Source: Chryseobacterium sp. S0630 (GTDB lineage Bacteria; Bacteroidota; Bacteroidia; Flavobacteriales; Weeksellaceae). Taken from it: a DNA stretch of 32,715 bases. The stretch lies in the NCBI RefSeq assembly GCF_024158915.1, contig NZ_JAMZGF010000059.1, positions 1-32,715 on the forward strand. Direction: 5' to 3'. Within the stretch, counting starts at the first letter, position 1. The number at the start of each line of letters is the position of its first letter. Positions 1 through 7,518 of the stretch are shown piece by piece. The notes below the pieces were generated by a model. It was not told where the DNA came from. It saw nothing but the letters and a program-made list of their open reading frames with translations, and ran no database searches. The position numbers and the translations under genes were made by a program.

Positions 1-2
1 TC

Positions 3-76
3 TTTTGCGTCTTTGCGTTTTTCTAATAAAATAAAAGATCAGAAAAAAGTCTGTTGGAAAACGCAAAGGCGCAAAA
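3..76. repeat. Inverted intergenic repeat, GCAAAGGCGCAA family
   Basis: Arms at 3-21 and 58-76 are complementary at 18 of 19 positions, the exception being a G-T wobble. The core is TTGCGTCTTTGC on the left and GCAAAGGCGCAA on the right. The same 12-base core recurs as an inverted pair at 12163-12174/12282-12293, and a related end lies at the right window edge. A second small perfect hairpin, GAAAATC-AAA-GATTTTC, lies at 112-128. No ORF is present. It looks like a short non-coding dispersed element lying downstream of the Lrp gene. Confidence 0.6.
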
Positions 77-172
77 TGATAATGATATATATATTCTTTT
101 CAAGAACGCAAGAAAATCAAAGATTTTCAGCAAGTAAAACAGGAATAAATAATGAGTTTAAAATAGAAGGGA

Positions 173-634
173 TTATTCCAGATCAATTTTAAACTTGGTA
201 GATTTTTTCACCTCGTGAAGTACAATAGAACTGTGATATTGTCCGATGTTGGGAAGATTTGAAATCACACTCACGGCAAACTCATTATAGGAATTGATAT
301 CTTTTGCGATAATTTTCAGCATATAATCATATTCCCCGGAAAGGCTGGTGATTTCCTGAACTTCATCGTATTTGGAAATGTTGTCCTCAAAGGTTTCCAA
401 TACTTTTTTGGATTGTTCCTTAAGACGGACATTGCAATAAACGATGATATTCAGACCTAGTTTTTCACGGTTTAAAAGACCTACGTATTTTTCAATGATG
501 CCCTGTTTCTCCAATTGTTTGATTCGCTCATACGTAGGAGTAAAGGTAAGACCTATCTTTTCGGAAATTTCCTTAACCGATAGTGTAGAGTCTTCCTGAA
601 TAATACTGAGAATCATTTTGTCTTTTAAATCCAT
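173..634 (-). CDS. Lrp/AsnC family transcriptional regulator
   Basis: A 153-residue protein of the usual Lrp/AsnC length. Residues about 4-55 form the AsnC-type helix-turn-helix (starting MDLKDKMILSIIQED, with the LSVKEISEKIGLT helix pair). Residues about 65-145 form the RAM ligand-binding domain, seen in the SLSGEYDYMLKI stretch. Family members are cytoplasmic oligomers that usually sense amino acids and control amino-acid metabolism; the ligand here cannot be read. The ATG at 634 is supported by a good -7 element on the same strand at 654-661. The gene is divergent from pyrB. A role in controlling the pyr/car genes is possible through the shared intergenic region but is not shown. Confidence 0.9.
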   Translation of the reverse strand: MDLKDKMILSIIQEDSTLSVKEISEKIGLTFTPTYERIKQLEKQGIIEKYVGLLNREKLGLNIIVYCNVRLKEQSKKVLETFEDNISKYDEVQEITSLSGEYDYMLKIIAKDINSYNEFAVSVISNLPNIGQYHSSIVLHEVKKSTKFKIDLE

Positions 635-653
635 AAATAAAGTTGTGTGCTAA

Positions 654-661
654 CAAAAATA
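654..661 (-). promoter_or_regulatory. Putative -7 element for the Lrp-type gene
   Basis: On the minus strand this reads TATTTTTG, an exact match to the Bacteroidota -7 consensus TAnnTTTG, about 20 bp before the ATG at 634. I could not find a clear -33 TTTG at the expected spacing. Confidence 0.5.
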
Positions 662-719
662 TTAATTTTAAATGAGAATAAGGAAAGACTGAAGTTTTTA
701 ATTTATTTTAAACATAATT

Positions 720-750
720 TTTGTAGGTTCATAAAATTGTTGTATCTTTG
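720..750 (+). promoter_or_regulatory. Promoter of the pyrB leader
   Basis: TTTG at 720-723 and TATCTTTG at 743-750 are separated by 19 bp, an exact match to the Bacteroidota sigma-A-type promoter (TTTG, spacer, TAnnTTTG). Transcription would start about 4-7 bases after the last G, around 754-757. That lies at or just before the leader ATG at 757, so the leader transcript may be almost leaderless. Confidence 0.75.
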
Positions 751-756
751 CACCTA

Positions 757-828
757 ATGAATAAAAAAGCATTTATATCATTAGATTTACCGGGCGAAAG
801 CGCCCTTTACGATATTTATTGTTATTAA
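757..828 (+). CDS. Putative pyrB leader peptide (23 codons)
   Basis: ATG at 757 opens a 23-residue ORF that begins MNKKAFISLDLPG and ends DIYCY, with TAA at 826-828. It lies wholly between the promoter and the terminator-like hairpin before pyrB. Its stop codon overlaps the first bases of that hairpin's 5' arm (827-835), so a ribosome stopping here would block the hairpin. Codons 13-16 span a GGGCG/CGCCC stem. This fits the leader of an enterobacterial pyrBI-type attenuator. No Shine-Dalgarno site is visible and the predicted transcription start is nearly at the ATG, so translation would need leaderless initiation. Translation is an inference. Confidence 0.5.
   Translation: MNKKAFISLDLPGESALYDIYCY
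792..826 (+). promoter_or_regulatory. Putative pause hairpin and U-rich tract in the pyrB leader
   Basis: GGGCG (792-796), loop AAAG and CGCCC (801-805) form a compact GC stem. The next 21 bases (806-826) contain 13 T residues. In the known pyrBI system, polymerase slows in a U-rich leader segment when UTP is scarce, letting the ribosome catch up. The same order of parts is seen here; function is inferred. Confidence 0.45.
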
Positions 829-855
829 GCGAAGATAGTTGTCTTCGCTTTTTTT
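827..855 (+). terminator. Intrinsic terminator (attenuator) before pyrB
   Basis: AAGCGAAGA (827-835) pairs perfectly with TCTTCGCTT (842-850) around a 6-base loop, and seven T residues follow the stem core (849-855). It stands downstream of the leader promoter and 19 bp before the pyrB ATG at 875, so reading through it is required for pyrB expression from that promoter. This position makes it an attenuator rather than a gene-end terminator. Confidence 0.85.
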
Positions 856-874
856 ATGCCCAAAAATTAGAATT

Positions 875-1765
875 ATGTTTACGATTACAGAACTAAGCAC
901 CGAGAGAATCAACAGTATACTGACAGAAGCACTGGCTTTTGCGAATGGTAAAACTGCTAAAATTGAAGGAGAAGTTTTTTGCTCAAACCTTTTCTTCGAA
1001 GACAGTACAAGAACGAAAACAAGTTTCGATCTTGCGGAAAGAAAACTGGGACTTCAGGTAGTTCCTTTTGATGCATCACACAGTTCGGTAAACAAAGGTG
1101 AGAGTCTTTATGACACTGTAAAGACGATTGAAAGTATAGGAGTAAACCTTGTGGTGATCCGTGATAAGAAAGACAGATACTTCGAGGAACTGAAAAATAT
1201 TAAAATTCCGGTGATCAACGGAGGAGACGGTACAGGAAATCACCCTTCACAGTGTATGCTGGATCTGATGACCATCTATCAGGAATTCGGAAAGTTTGAA
1301 GGACTGAAAGTGGGAATTGTAGGAGATGTAAAACACAGTCGTGTTGCCAATTCAAATGCTGAGGCATTAAGAAGACTGGGAGCAAAAGTATACTTCTCAG
1401 GACCTGAACAGTGGTTTGATGAAGGAGCCTTGATCAACGGAACATATATGTCAGTGGACGAACTAATCGCTGAAGTAGATGTTTTAATGTTGTTAAGAAT
1501 CCAGCACGAAAGACATGATGCAGCAATGAGTTTCACTGCTTCAGAATACCATAAAAGATATGGTCTGACGAAAGAAAGAGAGAAGGCCATGAAAAAAGAA
1601 GCAATTGTCATGCATCCGGCTCCGATCAACAGAGGAGTGGAAATAGATTCAGATCTTGTAGAATGTGAAAGATCAAGAGTCTTTAAACAAATGGAAAACG
1701 GTGTTTTCGCCAGAATGGCCATTTTAAAAGAAGCGTTGGAAAGCAAAGGATATACCTTTAAATAA
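875..1765 (+). CDS. pyrB: Aspartate carbamoyltransferase catalytic subunit
   Basis: Joins carbamoyl phosphate and L-aspartate to give N-carbamoyl-L-aspartate, the committed step of pyrimidine synthesis, in the cytoplasm. The 296-residue protein has the normal catalytic-chain length. Residues 44-47 are the carbamoyl-phosphate-binding STRT in FFEDSTRTKTSF. GDGTGNHPSQ and MHPAPINRGVEI are the conserved central and C-terminal motifs. I chose the ATG at 875 (MFTITEL). The longer reading from TTG at 839 starts in the loop of the attenuator hairpin and is not credible. carA and carB follow on the same strand, so the substrate-making enzyme is encoded alongside. No pyrI regulatory-chain gene is seen in the window. 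Expression is probably set by the leader attenuator at 757-855. Confidence 0.97.
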   Translation: MFTITELSTERINSILTEALAFANGKTAKIEGEVFCSNLFFEDSTRTKTSFDLAERKLGLQVVPFDASHSSVNKGESLYDTVKTIESIGVNLVVIRDKKDRYFEELKNIKIPVINGGDGTGNHPSQCMLDLMTIYQEFGKFEGLKVGIVGDVKHSRVANSNAEALRRLGAKVYFSGPEQWFDEGALINGTYMSVDELIAEVDVLMLLRIQHERHDAAMSFTASEYHKRYGLTKEREKAMKKEAIVMHPAPINRGVEIDSDLVECERSRVFKQMENGVFARMAILKEALESKGYTFK

Positions 1766-1815
1766 GAGCCAAGATAAAAAAGAGCCAGGTTAAAAGTAAG
1801 AAGTAAGAAGTTAAA

Positions 1816-1915
1816 GAGCTCCAGAGGAGCGACCTGCTAATAGCAATGGGTGAAGCCCATGAAAATAAAAGGATTTAAAAAATCCGAGCCCTGTAAGGGC
1901 GACCTGTTAATGACA
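1816..1915. repeat. Paired GAGC...GCGACCTGYTAATR repeats
   Basis: Two related 30-base units lie at 1816-1845 and 1886-1915. Both contain a small stem (GAGCTCCAGAGGAGC or GAGCCCTGTAAGGGC) followed by GACCTGYTAATR. Between them are two small perfect hairpins, ATGGG-TGAAG-CCCAT (1846-1860) and GGATT-TAAAA-AATCC (1870-1884). From memory such units are dispersed through Chryseobacterium and related genomes. They separate pyrB from carA; no promoter matching TAnnTTTG is visible, so carA may depend on read-through from pyrB. Confidence 0.6.
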
Positions 1916-1943
1916 TATAAATAATAAGAGATAAAAGTTTAAA

Positions 1944-3017
1944 ATGAAGAAAAAATTAATACTGGAGTCCGGTGAAGTGTTTCATGGAGAAGGTTTCGGA
2001 GCAGAATTGGAAACTGCAGGGGAAGTAGTTTTCAATACCGGAATGACAGGGTATCAGGAATTGATCTCTGACCCATCATACTGCGGTCAGATAGTTTGTA
2101 TGACCTATCCGCTTATCGGAAATTATGGTATTAACCGTGATGATTATGAAAGTATCGAGCCGGCAATTAAAGGACTTATCGTAAAAGAACTTTGCGATCT
2201 TCCTTCCAACTTCCGTACTCAGATTACTTTAGATGAATTATTTAAAAAGAAAAACCTTTCAGGAATTTCAGGAATCGACACCAGAAGACTTACAAGAGTT
2301 CTTCGTAACTATGGAGTAGTAAAAGGAAAAATTGTAAACGCTGATGCTGACGAAGCTGCTGTAGCTTCTGAACTGAAAACAACAACTTTCCCAACCAATC
2401 AGGTAGAGGAGGTTTCTACAAAAACACCTTACGCTAACCCCAACAGAGGTTTCAAAGTAGTCTTAGTAGATTTCGGTGCAAAACTGGGAATTATCAGAGA
2501 ATTGTCTCAAAGAAACTGTGACATTATTGTGGTTTCTCAGGATACTACAGCAGAAGAAATTCTACTCATGAATCCGGATGGAATTATGTTGTCAAACGGT
2601 CCTGGTGACCCGGAAGATGTACCACACGCGTTGGATATGATCAGAGGATTATTAGGAAAAGTTCCAATCTTCGGAATCTGTTTAGGACACCAGTTAATTG
2701 GTCTTGCTTGTGGAGCGAAAACTTTCAAACTGAAATTCGGACACAGAGGAGGAAACCACCCGGTATTGGATCTGGAGAAAAATACAGTAGCCATTACTTC
2801 TCAGAACCATGGATATGCAGTTGATCAGGAAAGTTTAAAAGGAACAGACCTTATCGAAACACACATCGCCTTGAACGACAGAACAAACGAAGGATTAAAA
2901 CATAAAATCCACCCTTGTTTCTCAGTTCAGTATCACCCTGAAGCGAGCCCTGGTCCTGAAGATGCAAACTACCTGTTTGATGAGTTCATTCAAATGATGG
3001 AGGACTTTAAAAAGTAA
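1944..3017 (+). CDS. carA: Carbamoyl-phosphate synthase small (glutaminase) subunit
   Basis: Hydrolyses glutamine and channels ammonia to CarB for carbamoyl phosphate synthesis, supplying both pyrimidine and arginine pathways. The 357-residue protein has the CarA N-terminal domain (LESGEVFHGEGFGAE; FNTGMTGYQE) and a class I glutamine amidotransferase domain from about residue 170. The catalytic triad is visible: Cys246 in FGICLGHQL, and His331 and Glu333 in QYHPEASPGP. The CarA-type GHRGGNHPV motif is present. It lies 178 bp after pyrB and 157 bp before carB, both gaps holding repeats, so the three genes form a pathway cluster with unusually loose spacing. Confidence 0.97.
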   Translation: MKKKLILESGEVFHGEGFGAELETAGEVVFNTGMTGYQELISDPSYCGQIVCMTYPLIGNYGINRDDYESIEPAIKGLIVKELCDLPSNFRTQITLDELFKKKNLSGISGIDTRRLTRVLRNYGVVKGKIVNADADEAAVASELKTTTFPTNQVEEVSTKTPYANPNRGFKVVLVDFGAKLGIIRELSQRNCDIIVVSQDTTAEEILLMNPDGIMLSNGPGDPEDVPHALDMIRGLLGKVPIFGICLGHQLIGLACGAKTFKLKFGHRGGNHPVLDLEKNTVAITSQNHGYAVDQESLKGTDLIETHIALNDRTNEGLKHKIHPCFSVQYHPEASPGPEDANYLFDEFIQMMEDFKK

Positions 3018-3027
3018 GACACTCCAA

Positions 3028-3098
3028 TTGTCATTCTGAAAGAAGCGAAAGCGGAATGAAGAATCTCAACAACAAAATGAGATCCTTGGGAATGACAA
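3028..3098. repeat. Palindromic GTCATTCTGA-type intergenic repeat
   Basis: TTGTCATTC (3028-3036) and GAATGACAA (3090-3098) are perfect inverted ends. An inner pair, GAATCTCA (3061-3068) and TGAGATCC (3079-3086), is complementary at 7 of 8 positions. A diverged relative starts GTCATTCTGA at 9088. It is a non-coding dispersed palindrome between carA and carB. Confidence 0.6.
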
Positions 3099-3174
3099 AG
3101 TGTGTTAATTCAATTTAAATAAAGCATAATGCTGGAAGTTTAAGTTCAAACTTTTAGTATCTAAAAAAAGAAAA

Positions 3175-6100
3175 ATGGCAAAACGTACAGATATAAAAAC
3201 AATTTTAGTAATCGGTTCAGGACCTATCATCATCGGTCAGGCAGCTGAATTTGATTACGCAGGAACGCAGGCTTGTCTGTCTTTGAAAGAAGAAGGCTAC
3301 AAAGTAATTTTGATCAACTCAAACCCTGCAACGATCATGACAGATGTGGAAATCGCTGATAAAGTATACATCGAGCCGATTTCATTACAGTTTGTAAGCC
3401 ACATCATCAGAAAAGAACGTCCGGATGCATTATTACCAACATTAGGTGGCCAGACAGGTCTTAACATGGCGGTAGAATTGGAAAAATCAGGAATTCTTGA
3501 AGAGTGCAAAGTGGAAGTATTGGGAACAAAGCTTTCTGCCATCAACAGAGCAGAAGACAGAGACCTTTTCCGTGAGTTGATGAGAGAACTGAACGAGCCG
3601 GTACCGGAATCTGATATTGTCAATACGGTAGAAGGAGCACTTGCTTTCGCAAATGAAATCGGGTATCCTGTAATTGTTCGTCCTGCCTTTACAATGGGTG
3701 GTACCGGAGGTGGTATCGCTTCTACAGAAGTTGAATTGAAAGAGATTGCTGAATTGGGACTGAAACACAGCCCGGTTACACAGTGTCTTATCGAAAAATC
3801 AATCGCAGGTTTCAAAGAAATTGAATACGAAGTAATGCGTGATGCAAACGACAACGCCATTGTGGTTTGTAACATGGAAAATATTGATCCGGTAGGAGTT
3901 CACACAGGAGACTCTATCGTAGTAGCACCTTCTCAGACGCTTTCAGACAGAGAGTATCAGTTGCTGAGAAATGCTTCCTTAAAAATCATCAGAGCGTTAG
4001 GAATTGAAGGTGGATGTAACGTACAGTTAGCTTTAGATCCGCATTCATTCGAATATTATATCATCGAGGTAAACCCTAGAGTTTCCCGTTCATCTGCGTT
4101 AGCAAGTAAGGCAACAGGATATCCGATTGCAAAGATTGCTGCAAAAATTGCTGTAGGATTGACGCTGGATGAAATCATGAACCCGGTAACAGGAAAAACA
4201 TACGCATGTTTCGAGCCGGCTCTTGACTATGTGGTAACAAAATTCCCAAGATTCCCATTCGATAAATTCGAAACGGCAGACAGAAGACTTTCCACTCAGA
4301 TGAAAGCAACTGGTGAAGTAATGGCGATCGGAAGAAACCTGGAAGAATCTTTACAGAAAGCAATCCGTTCATTAGAAACAGGAATCAAGCATTTAGGATT
4401 AAAAACAAAGCAGGCTCAGGCACTTACTGATGAGGAAATCGAAAGAAGAATCAGAGTGTGTGATGATGAGAGATTGTTCATTATCGGAGATGCTTTAAGA
4501 AGAGGATACGACTGGGAACAGATTGTAGAATGGAGCAAAATAGACAAGTTCTTCATCTGGAAACTGAAAAAATTAGTTGATTTCGAAAAAGTAATCGCTG
4601 ACAACAAATTTGATAAAGAAACACTAATTGAAGCTAAGAGATTAGGTTTTGCAGACATCAACATCGCGGTTCTTTGGGATGTAAAAGAGCGTGAGGTTTT
4701 CAACTTCAGAAAAGAAAACGGAATCATGCCGGTTTACAAAATGGTAGACACTTGTGCTGCTGAGTTTGAAAGTGAAACGCCTTACTTCTACGGAACTTAC
4801 GAAGAAGAGAACGAAAGCGTTGTTTCAGACAAAGAAAAAATCATCGTACTAGGTTCCGGACCTATCAGAATCGGACAGGGAGTTGAGTTTGATTATGCAA
4901 CCGTTCACTCAGTATGGGCGATCAAAGAAATGGGTTACGAAGCGATTATCATCAATAATAACCCGGAAACAGTTTCTACAGACTTCTCTATCTCAGACAA
5001 ACTATACTTCGAGCCGCTTACTGAAGAAGATGTAATGAACATCATCGAGCTTGAAAAACCAAAAGGAGTAGTAGTACAGTTCGGAGGGCAGACTGCGATT
5101 AACCTTGCAGATAAATTAGCCTCTCACGGAGTACAGATCTTAGGAACTTCACTGGAAGACCTTGACAGAGCTGAAAACAGAGATAAATTTGAAAAAGCAC
5201 TTCAGGAGCTTGGAATTCCTCAGCCAAAAGGAAGAACTTCAACTTCGAAAGAAGAAGCTATCGAAATTGCCAACGAAATCGGATATCCGGTATTGGTGCG
5301 TCCAAGCTACGTTCTTGGAGGTAGAGCGATGGAAATTGTATACGCAGAAGCAGAACTGGCTCACTACATGGAAAATGCGGTAGAAGCAAGCCCTGAGCAC
5401 CCAGTATTGGTAGACAAATACATGGTAGGAAAGGAGATTGAAGTGGATGCCATCTGTGACGGTGAAACAGTAGTGATCCCAGGAATTATGGAGCACATCG
5501 AAAGAGCAGGAGTTCACTCCGGAGACTCAATCGCAGTGTATCCGCCACAAAATATCTCTCAGAGCGAGATTGATACTTTAGTAGATTATACGAAGAGACT
5601 GGCAAAAGGACTTAATGTTATCGGATTAATGAACATCCAGTACGTTCTTTTCGAAGGAAATGTATATGTAATCGAAGTAAACCCTCGTTCTTCTAGAACA
5701 GTTCCTTTCTTATCTAAAATCACAGAAGTTCCGATGGCGAACCTTGCAACAAAGGCAATCTTAGGACAAAAACTGAAAGATTTAGGTTACGAAAACGGAT
5801 TGGTTCCAAACAAAGAAGGAGTATTTGTAAAAGTACCGGTATTCTCTTTCTCTAAACTAACGAAAGTGGATATCTCTTTAGGCCCGGAAATGAAGTCTAC
5901 AGGAGAAGTTATGGGGAAAGATACAACCCTTGAAAAAGCACTTTACAAAGGATTGGTAGCAGCGGGAAGAAAAGTTCCTATGCACGGATCTATCCTGTTT
6001 ACGGTAGCAGATAAGCATAAAGATGAGGCAGCAGCTCTTGCAGCAAGATTCCATGAAGTAGGATTCAGAATCTGGGCTACAGAAGGTACTGCGAAGTTCT

Positions 6101-6357
6101 TCGAAGAAAAAGGAATCCCTTGCAAAATCGGATACAAAATCGGAGAAGAAAGTGTAAATCTTATCGACCTGATTCAGAAAGGAAAAGTTCAGTATGTTGT
6201 AAATACCACTACAAAAGGTAAGCAGGCAGAAAGAGACGGATTCCAGATCAGAAGAATGAGTGTGGAAAACGGTGTTCCTTGTTTAACTTCAATGGATACA
6301 GTAGAAGCAATCCTAAAAGTAATCGAAAGCATGAGCTTCAAAATGGAGACGATGTAA
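3175..6357 (+). CDS. carB: Carbamoyl-phosphate synthase large subunit
   Basis: Makes carbamoyl phosphate from bicarbonate, two ATP and ammonia delivered by CarA. The 1060 residues cover the full length. There are two homologous halves, each opening with a pre-ATP-grasp motif (VIGSGPIIIGQAAEFDYAG near residue 12 and VLGSGPIRIGQGVEFDYAT near 560) and each with an ATP-grasp domain (about 125-330 and 670-870; PAFTMGGTGGG and PSYVLGGRAMEI loops). The last about 125 residues (HGSILFTVADKHKDEA onward) form the MGS-like allosteric domain, which binds UMP or ornithine in known enzymes. The reading frame is intact. A strong terminator follows at 6381-6411, ending the pyrB-carA-carB unit. Confidence 0.98.
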   Translation: MAKRTDIKTILVIGSGPIIIGQAAEFDYAGTQACLSLKEEGYKVILINSNPATIMTDVEIADKVYIEPISLQFVSHIIRKERPDALLPTLGGQTGLNMAVELEKSGILEECKVEVLGTKLSAINRAEDRDLFRELMRELNEPVPESDIVNTVEGALAFANEIGYPVIVRPAFTMGGTGGGIASTEVELKEIAELGLKHSPVTQCLIEKSIAGFKEIEYEVMRDANDNAIVVCNMENIDPVGVHTGDSIVVAPSQTLSDREYQLLRNASLKIIRALGIEGGCNVQLALDPHSFEYYIIEVNPRVSRSSALASKATGYPIAKIAAKIAVGLTLDEIMNPVTGKTYACFEPALDYVVTKFPRFPFDKFETADRRLSTQMKATGEVMAIGRNLEESLQKAIRSLETGIKHLGLKTKQAQALTDEEIERRIRVCDDERLFIIGDALRRGYDWEQIVEWSKIDKFFIWKLKKLVDFEKVIADNKFDKETLIEAKRLGFADINIAVLWDVKEREVFNFRKENGIMPVYKMVDTCAAEFESETPYFYGTYEEENESVVSDKEKIIVLGSGPIRIGQGVEFDYATVHSVWAIKEMGYEAIIINNNPETVSTDFSISDKLYFEPLTEEDVMNIIELEKPKGVVVQFGGQTAINLADKLASHGVQILGTSLEDLDRAENRDKFEKALQELGIPQPKGRTSTSKEEAIEIANEIGYPVLVRPSYVLGGRAMEIVYAEAELAHYMENAVEASPEHPVLVDKYMVGKEIEVDAICDGETVVIPGIMEHIERAGVHSGDSIAVYPPQNISQSEIDTLVDYTKRLAKGLNVIGLMNIQYVLFEGNVYVIEVNPRSSRTVPFLSKITEVPMANLATKAILGQKLKDLGYENGLVPNKEGVFVKVPVFSFSKLTKVDISLGPEMKSTGEVMGKDTTLEKALYKGLVAAGRKVPMHGSILFTVADKHKDEAAALAARFHEVGFRIWATEGTAKFFEEKGIPCKIGYKIGEESVNLIDLIQKGKVQYVVNTTTKGKQAERDGFQIRRMSVENGVPCLTSMDTVEAILKVIESMSFKMETM

Positions 6358-6380
6358 TTTCGGACTAGAATAAATATTAA

Positions 6381-6411
6381 AATCCCACAAGTTATCTTGT
6401 GGGATTTTTTT
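6381..6411 (+). terminator. Intrinsic terminator after carB
   Basis: AATCCCACAAG (6381-6391), loop TTAT, CTTGTGGGATT (6396-6406): an 11-bp perfect stem followed by a T run to 6411. Confidence 0.9.
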
Positions 6412-6478
6412 ATCAATTAATCCAGAAAAAATAAAGGATTCTGTTTACTTTTGCAAAAGCCATTTAAACTCCAGTACA

Positions 6479-6921
6479 ATGAATATAAAATCAATTACGA
6501 TAGGATTTCTATGTTGTATTTTCGTAGCAGTGCTTTCAGGATGTTCCTGGATAACTGATTTCTATATTCAAAACCTGACTGACTCCAAAAAAATAATTAA
6601 GATCAATTACAGTTATCCCATCTCAAAAGCAATGGATAATGAAGCCGACAGCTTTGCATTTAATTATGAAAGTGGAATATTGTCACCTCGGTCTTTCTAT
6701 AAAATCAAAACCCAAAGTCTCTTGAAAAAGTAGAAGTGAAAGATTCTTCCATTGTTCTGGTGCTTTATCCAAATTCAACAACAAAAATTTACAAAAGCCA
6801 TAATGGAAGCTGGAGATATAGGATTAAGAGTGTTGAGATTAATGGAACCATTTTTTATCCTTCAGAATTAATAAATAAAAGCAGATATATCAGTAAGGAT
6901 TATGTTTATAAAATTAATTAA
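6479..6921 (+). pseudogene. Small lipoprotein gene split by a one-base frameshift
   Basis: The first frame (6479-6733, 84 residues) starts with a lipoprotein signal peptide, lipobox LSGC with Cys at about residue 22. It stops at TAG 6731-6733 just after TTG AAA AAG. The second frame begins at once (6736-6921, 61 residues) and has no signal of its own. Adding one A to the five-A run at 6725-6729 joins the frames smoothly through KKVEVKDSSIVLVLYP and gives one lipoprotein of about 147 residues. I read this as one gene with a single-base deletion, real or a sequencing error. The family is not recognised. The next gene is also exported and lies 9 bp downstream. Confidence 0.65.
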
Positions 6922-6930
6922 AAGTTTACT

Positions 6931-7389
6931 ATGAATTTTTATTTGAAAATACAAGGGGCTTTTCTAAAAAGCGTAATAGCGTTTATACTTATTATTGGTT
7001 TTCAGGCCAAAGCTCAAAAATCCCAGTTTAATATTGTGGGAAACTGGGAATCTATTGATTACTGGAAGAGTAAAGGCAAAGCAGGCTTTACAAAAGATGG
7101 ATATGTATCCATTACAATTAATGGGGAAGAAATTGACGGCAAGAATTTTATCATCCACGGAGGTCCTAATAATGGACAAAAGGGAGAATTAAAATATAAA
7201 ATTGATATGGATAAAACACCAATTGAGATTGATTTTATTGCAATAAAAGATAATCAGGAAAAAGGAAGACTGCTAGGAATTATTGTTCCGGTTAACGATT
7301 CAAAATTCCTTATGCTGATCAACATGAATGGGAAACGGCCTGAAAGTATAGATCATGACGAAACAATGACACTTACAAAGATTGAATAA
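6931..7389 (+). CDS. Secreted protein of unknown function
   Basis: The 152 residues begin with a signal peptide (hydrophobic SVIAFILIIGF, likely cleavage after QAKA or AQ near residue 28). The mature part starts FNIVGNWESIDYW and ends ETMTLTKIE, a short beta-rich pattern like lipocalin-type proteins that open with a GxW motif. I do not recognise a specific family and propose no ligand. It follows the split lipoprotein gene by 9 bp, so the two were probably co-transcribed, and a strong terminator follows at 7411-7445. Confidence 0.75.
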   Translation: MNFYLKIQGAFLKSVIAFILIIGFQAKAQKSQFNIVGNWESIDYWKSKGKAGFTKDGYVSITINGEEIDGKNFIIHGGPNNGQKGELKYKIDMDKTPIEIDFIAIKDNQEKGRLLGIIVPVNDSKFLMLINMNGKRPESIDHDETMTLTKIE

Positions 7390-7410
7390 AATTGATGTGA
7401 AAACAATTTA

Positions 7411-7445
7411 AACCTCATAGATTTCAGAAATCTATGAGGTTTTTT
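7411..7445 (+). terminator. Intrinsic terminator
   Basis: AACCTCATAGATTT (7411-7424) pairs perfectly with AAATCTATGAGGTT (7428-7441) around CAG, a 14-bp stem followed by T residues to 7445. Confidence 0.9.
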
Positions 7446-7518
7446 GCTTTAAAACAGGAGTCTTTCATTATTTTTATTCGATACATTTGTCCTTATTGAA
7501 ATTAACAACCAATGAAGA

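Noticed and set aside
757..855. A PyrR-binding attenuator before pyrB
   Set aside because: I saw no PyrR-type anti-antiterminator consensus and no alternative stem overlapping the terminator; the leader ORF explains the layout better.
839..874. A longer pyrB N-terminus starting at TTG 839
   Set aside because: The TTG lies in the loop of the attenuator hairpin and the added residues match no PyrB start; the ATG at 875 begins the normal protein.
3297..3875. 192-residue ORF antisense to carB
   Set aside because: Low-complexity, Ser-rich shadow of a strongly conserved gene, with no own promoter or family signature.
6716..6735. Programmed -1 frameshift joining the two lipoprotein frames
   Set aside because: The site is G AAA AAG, not a full X XXY YYZ slippery heptamer, and no strong downstream structure was noticed; a one-base deletion is simpler.
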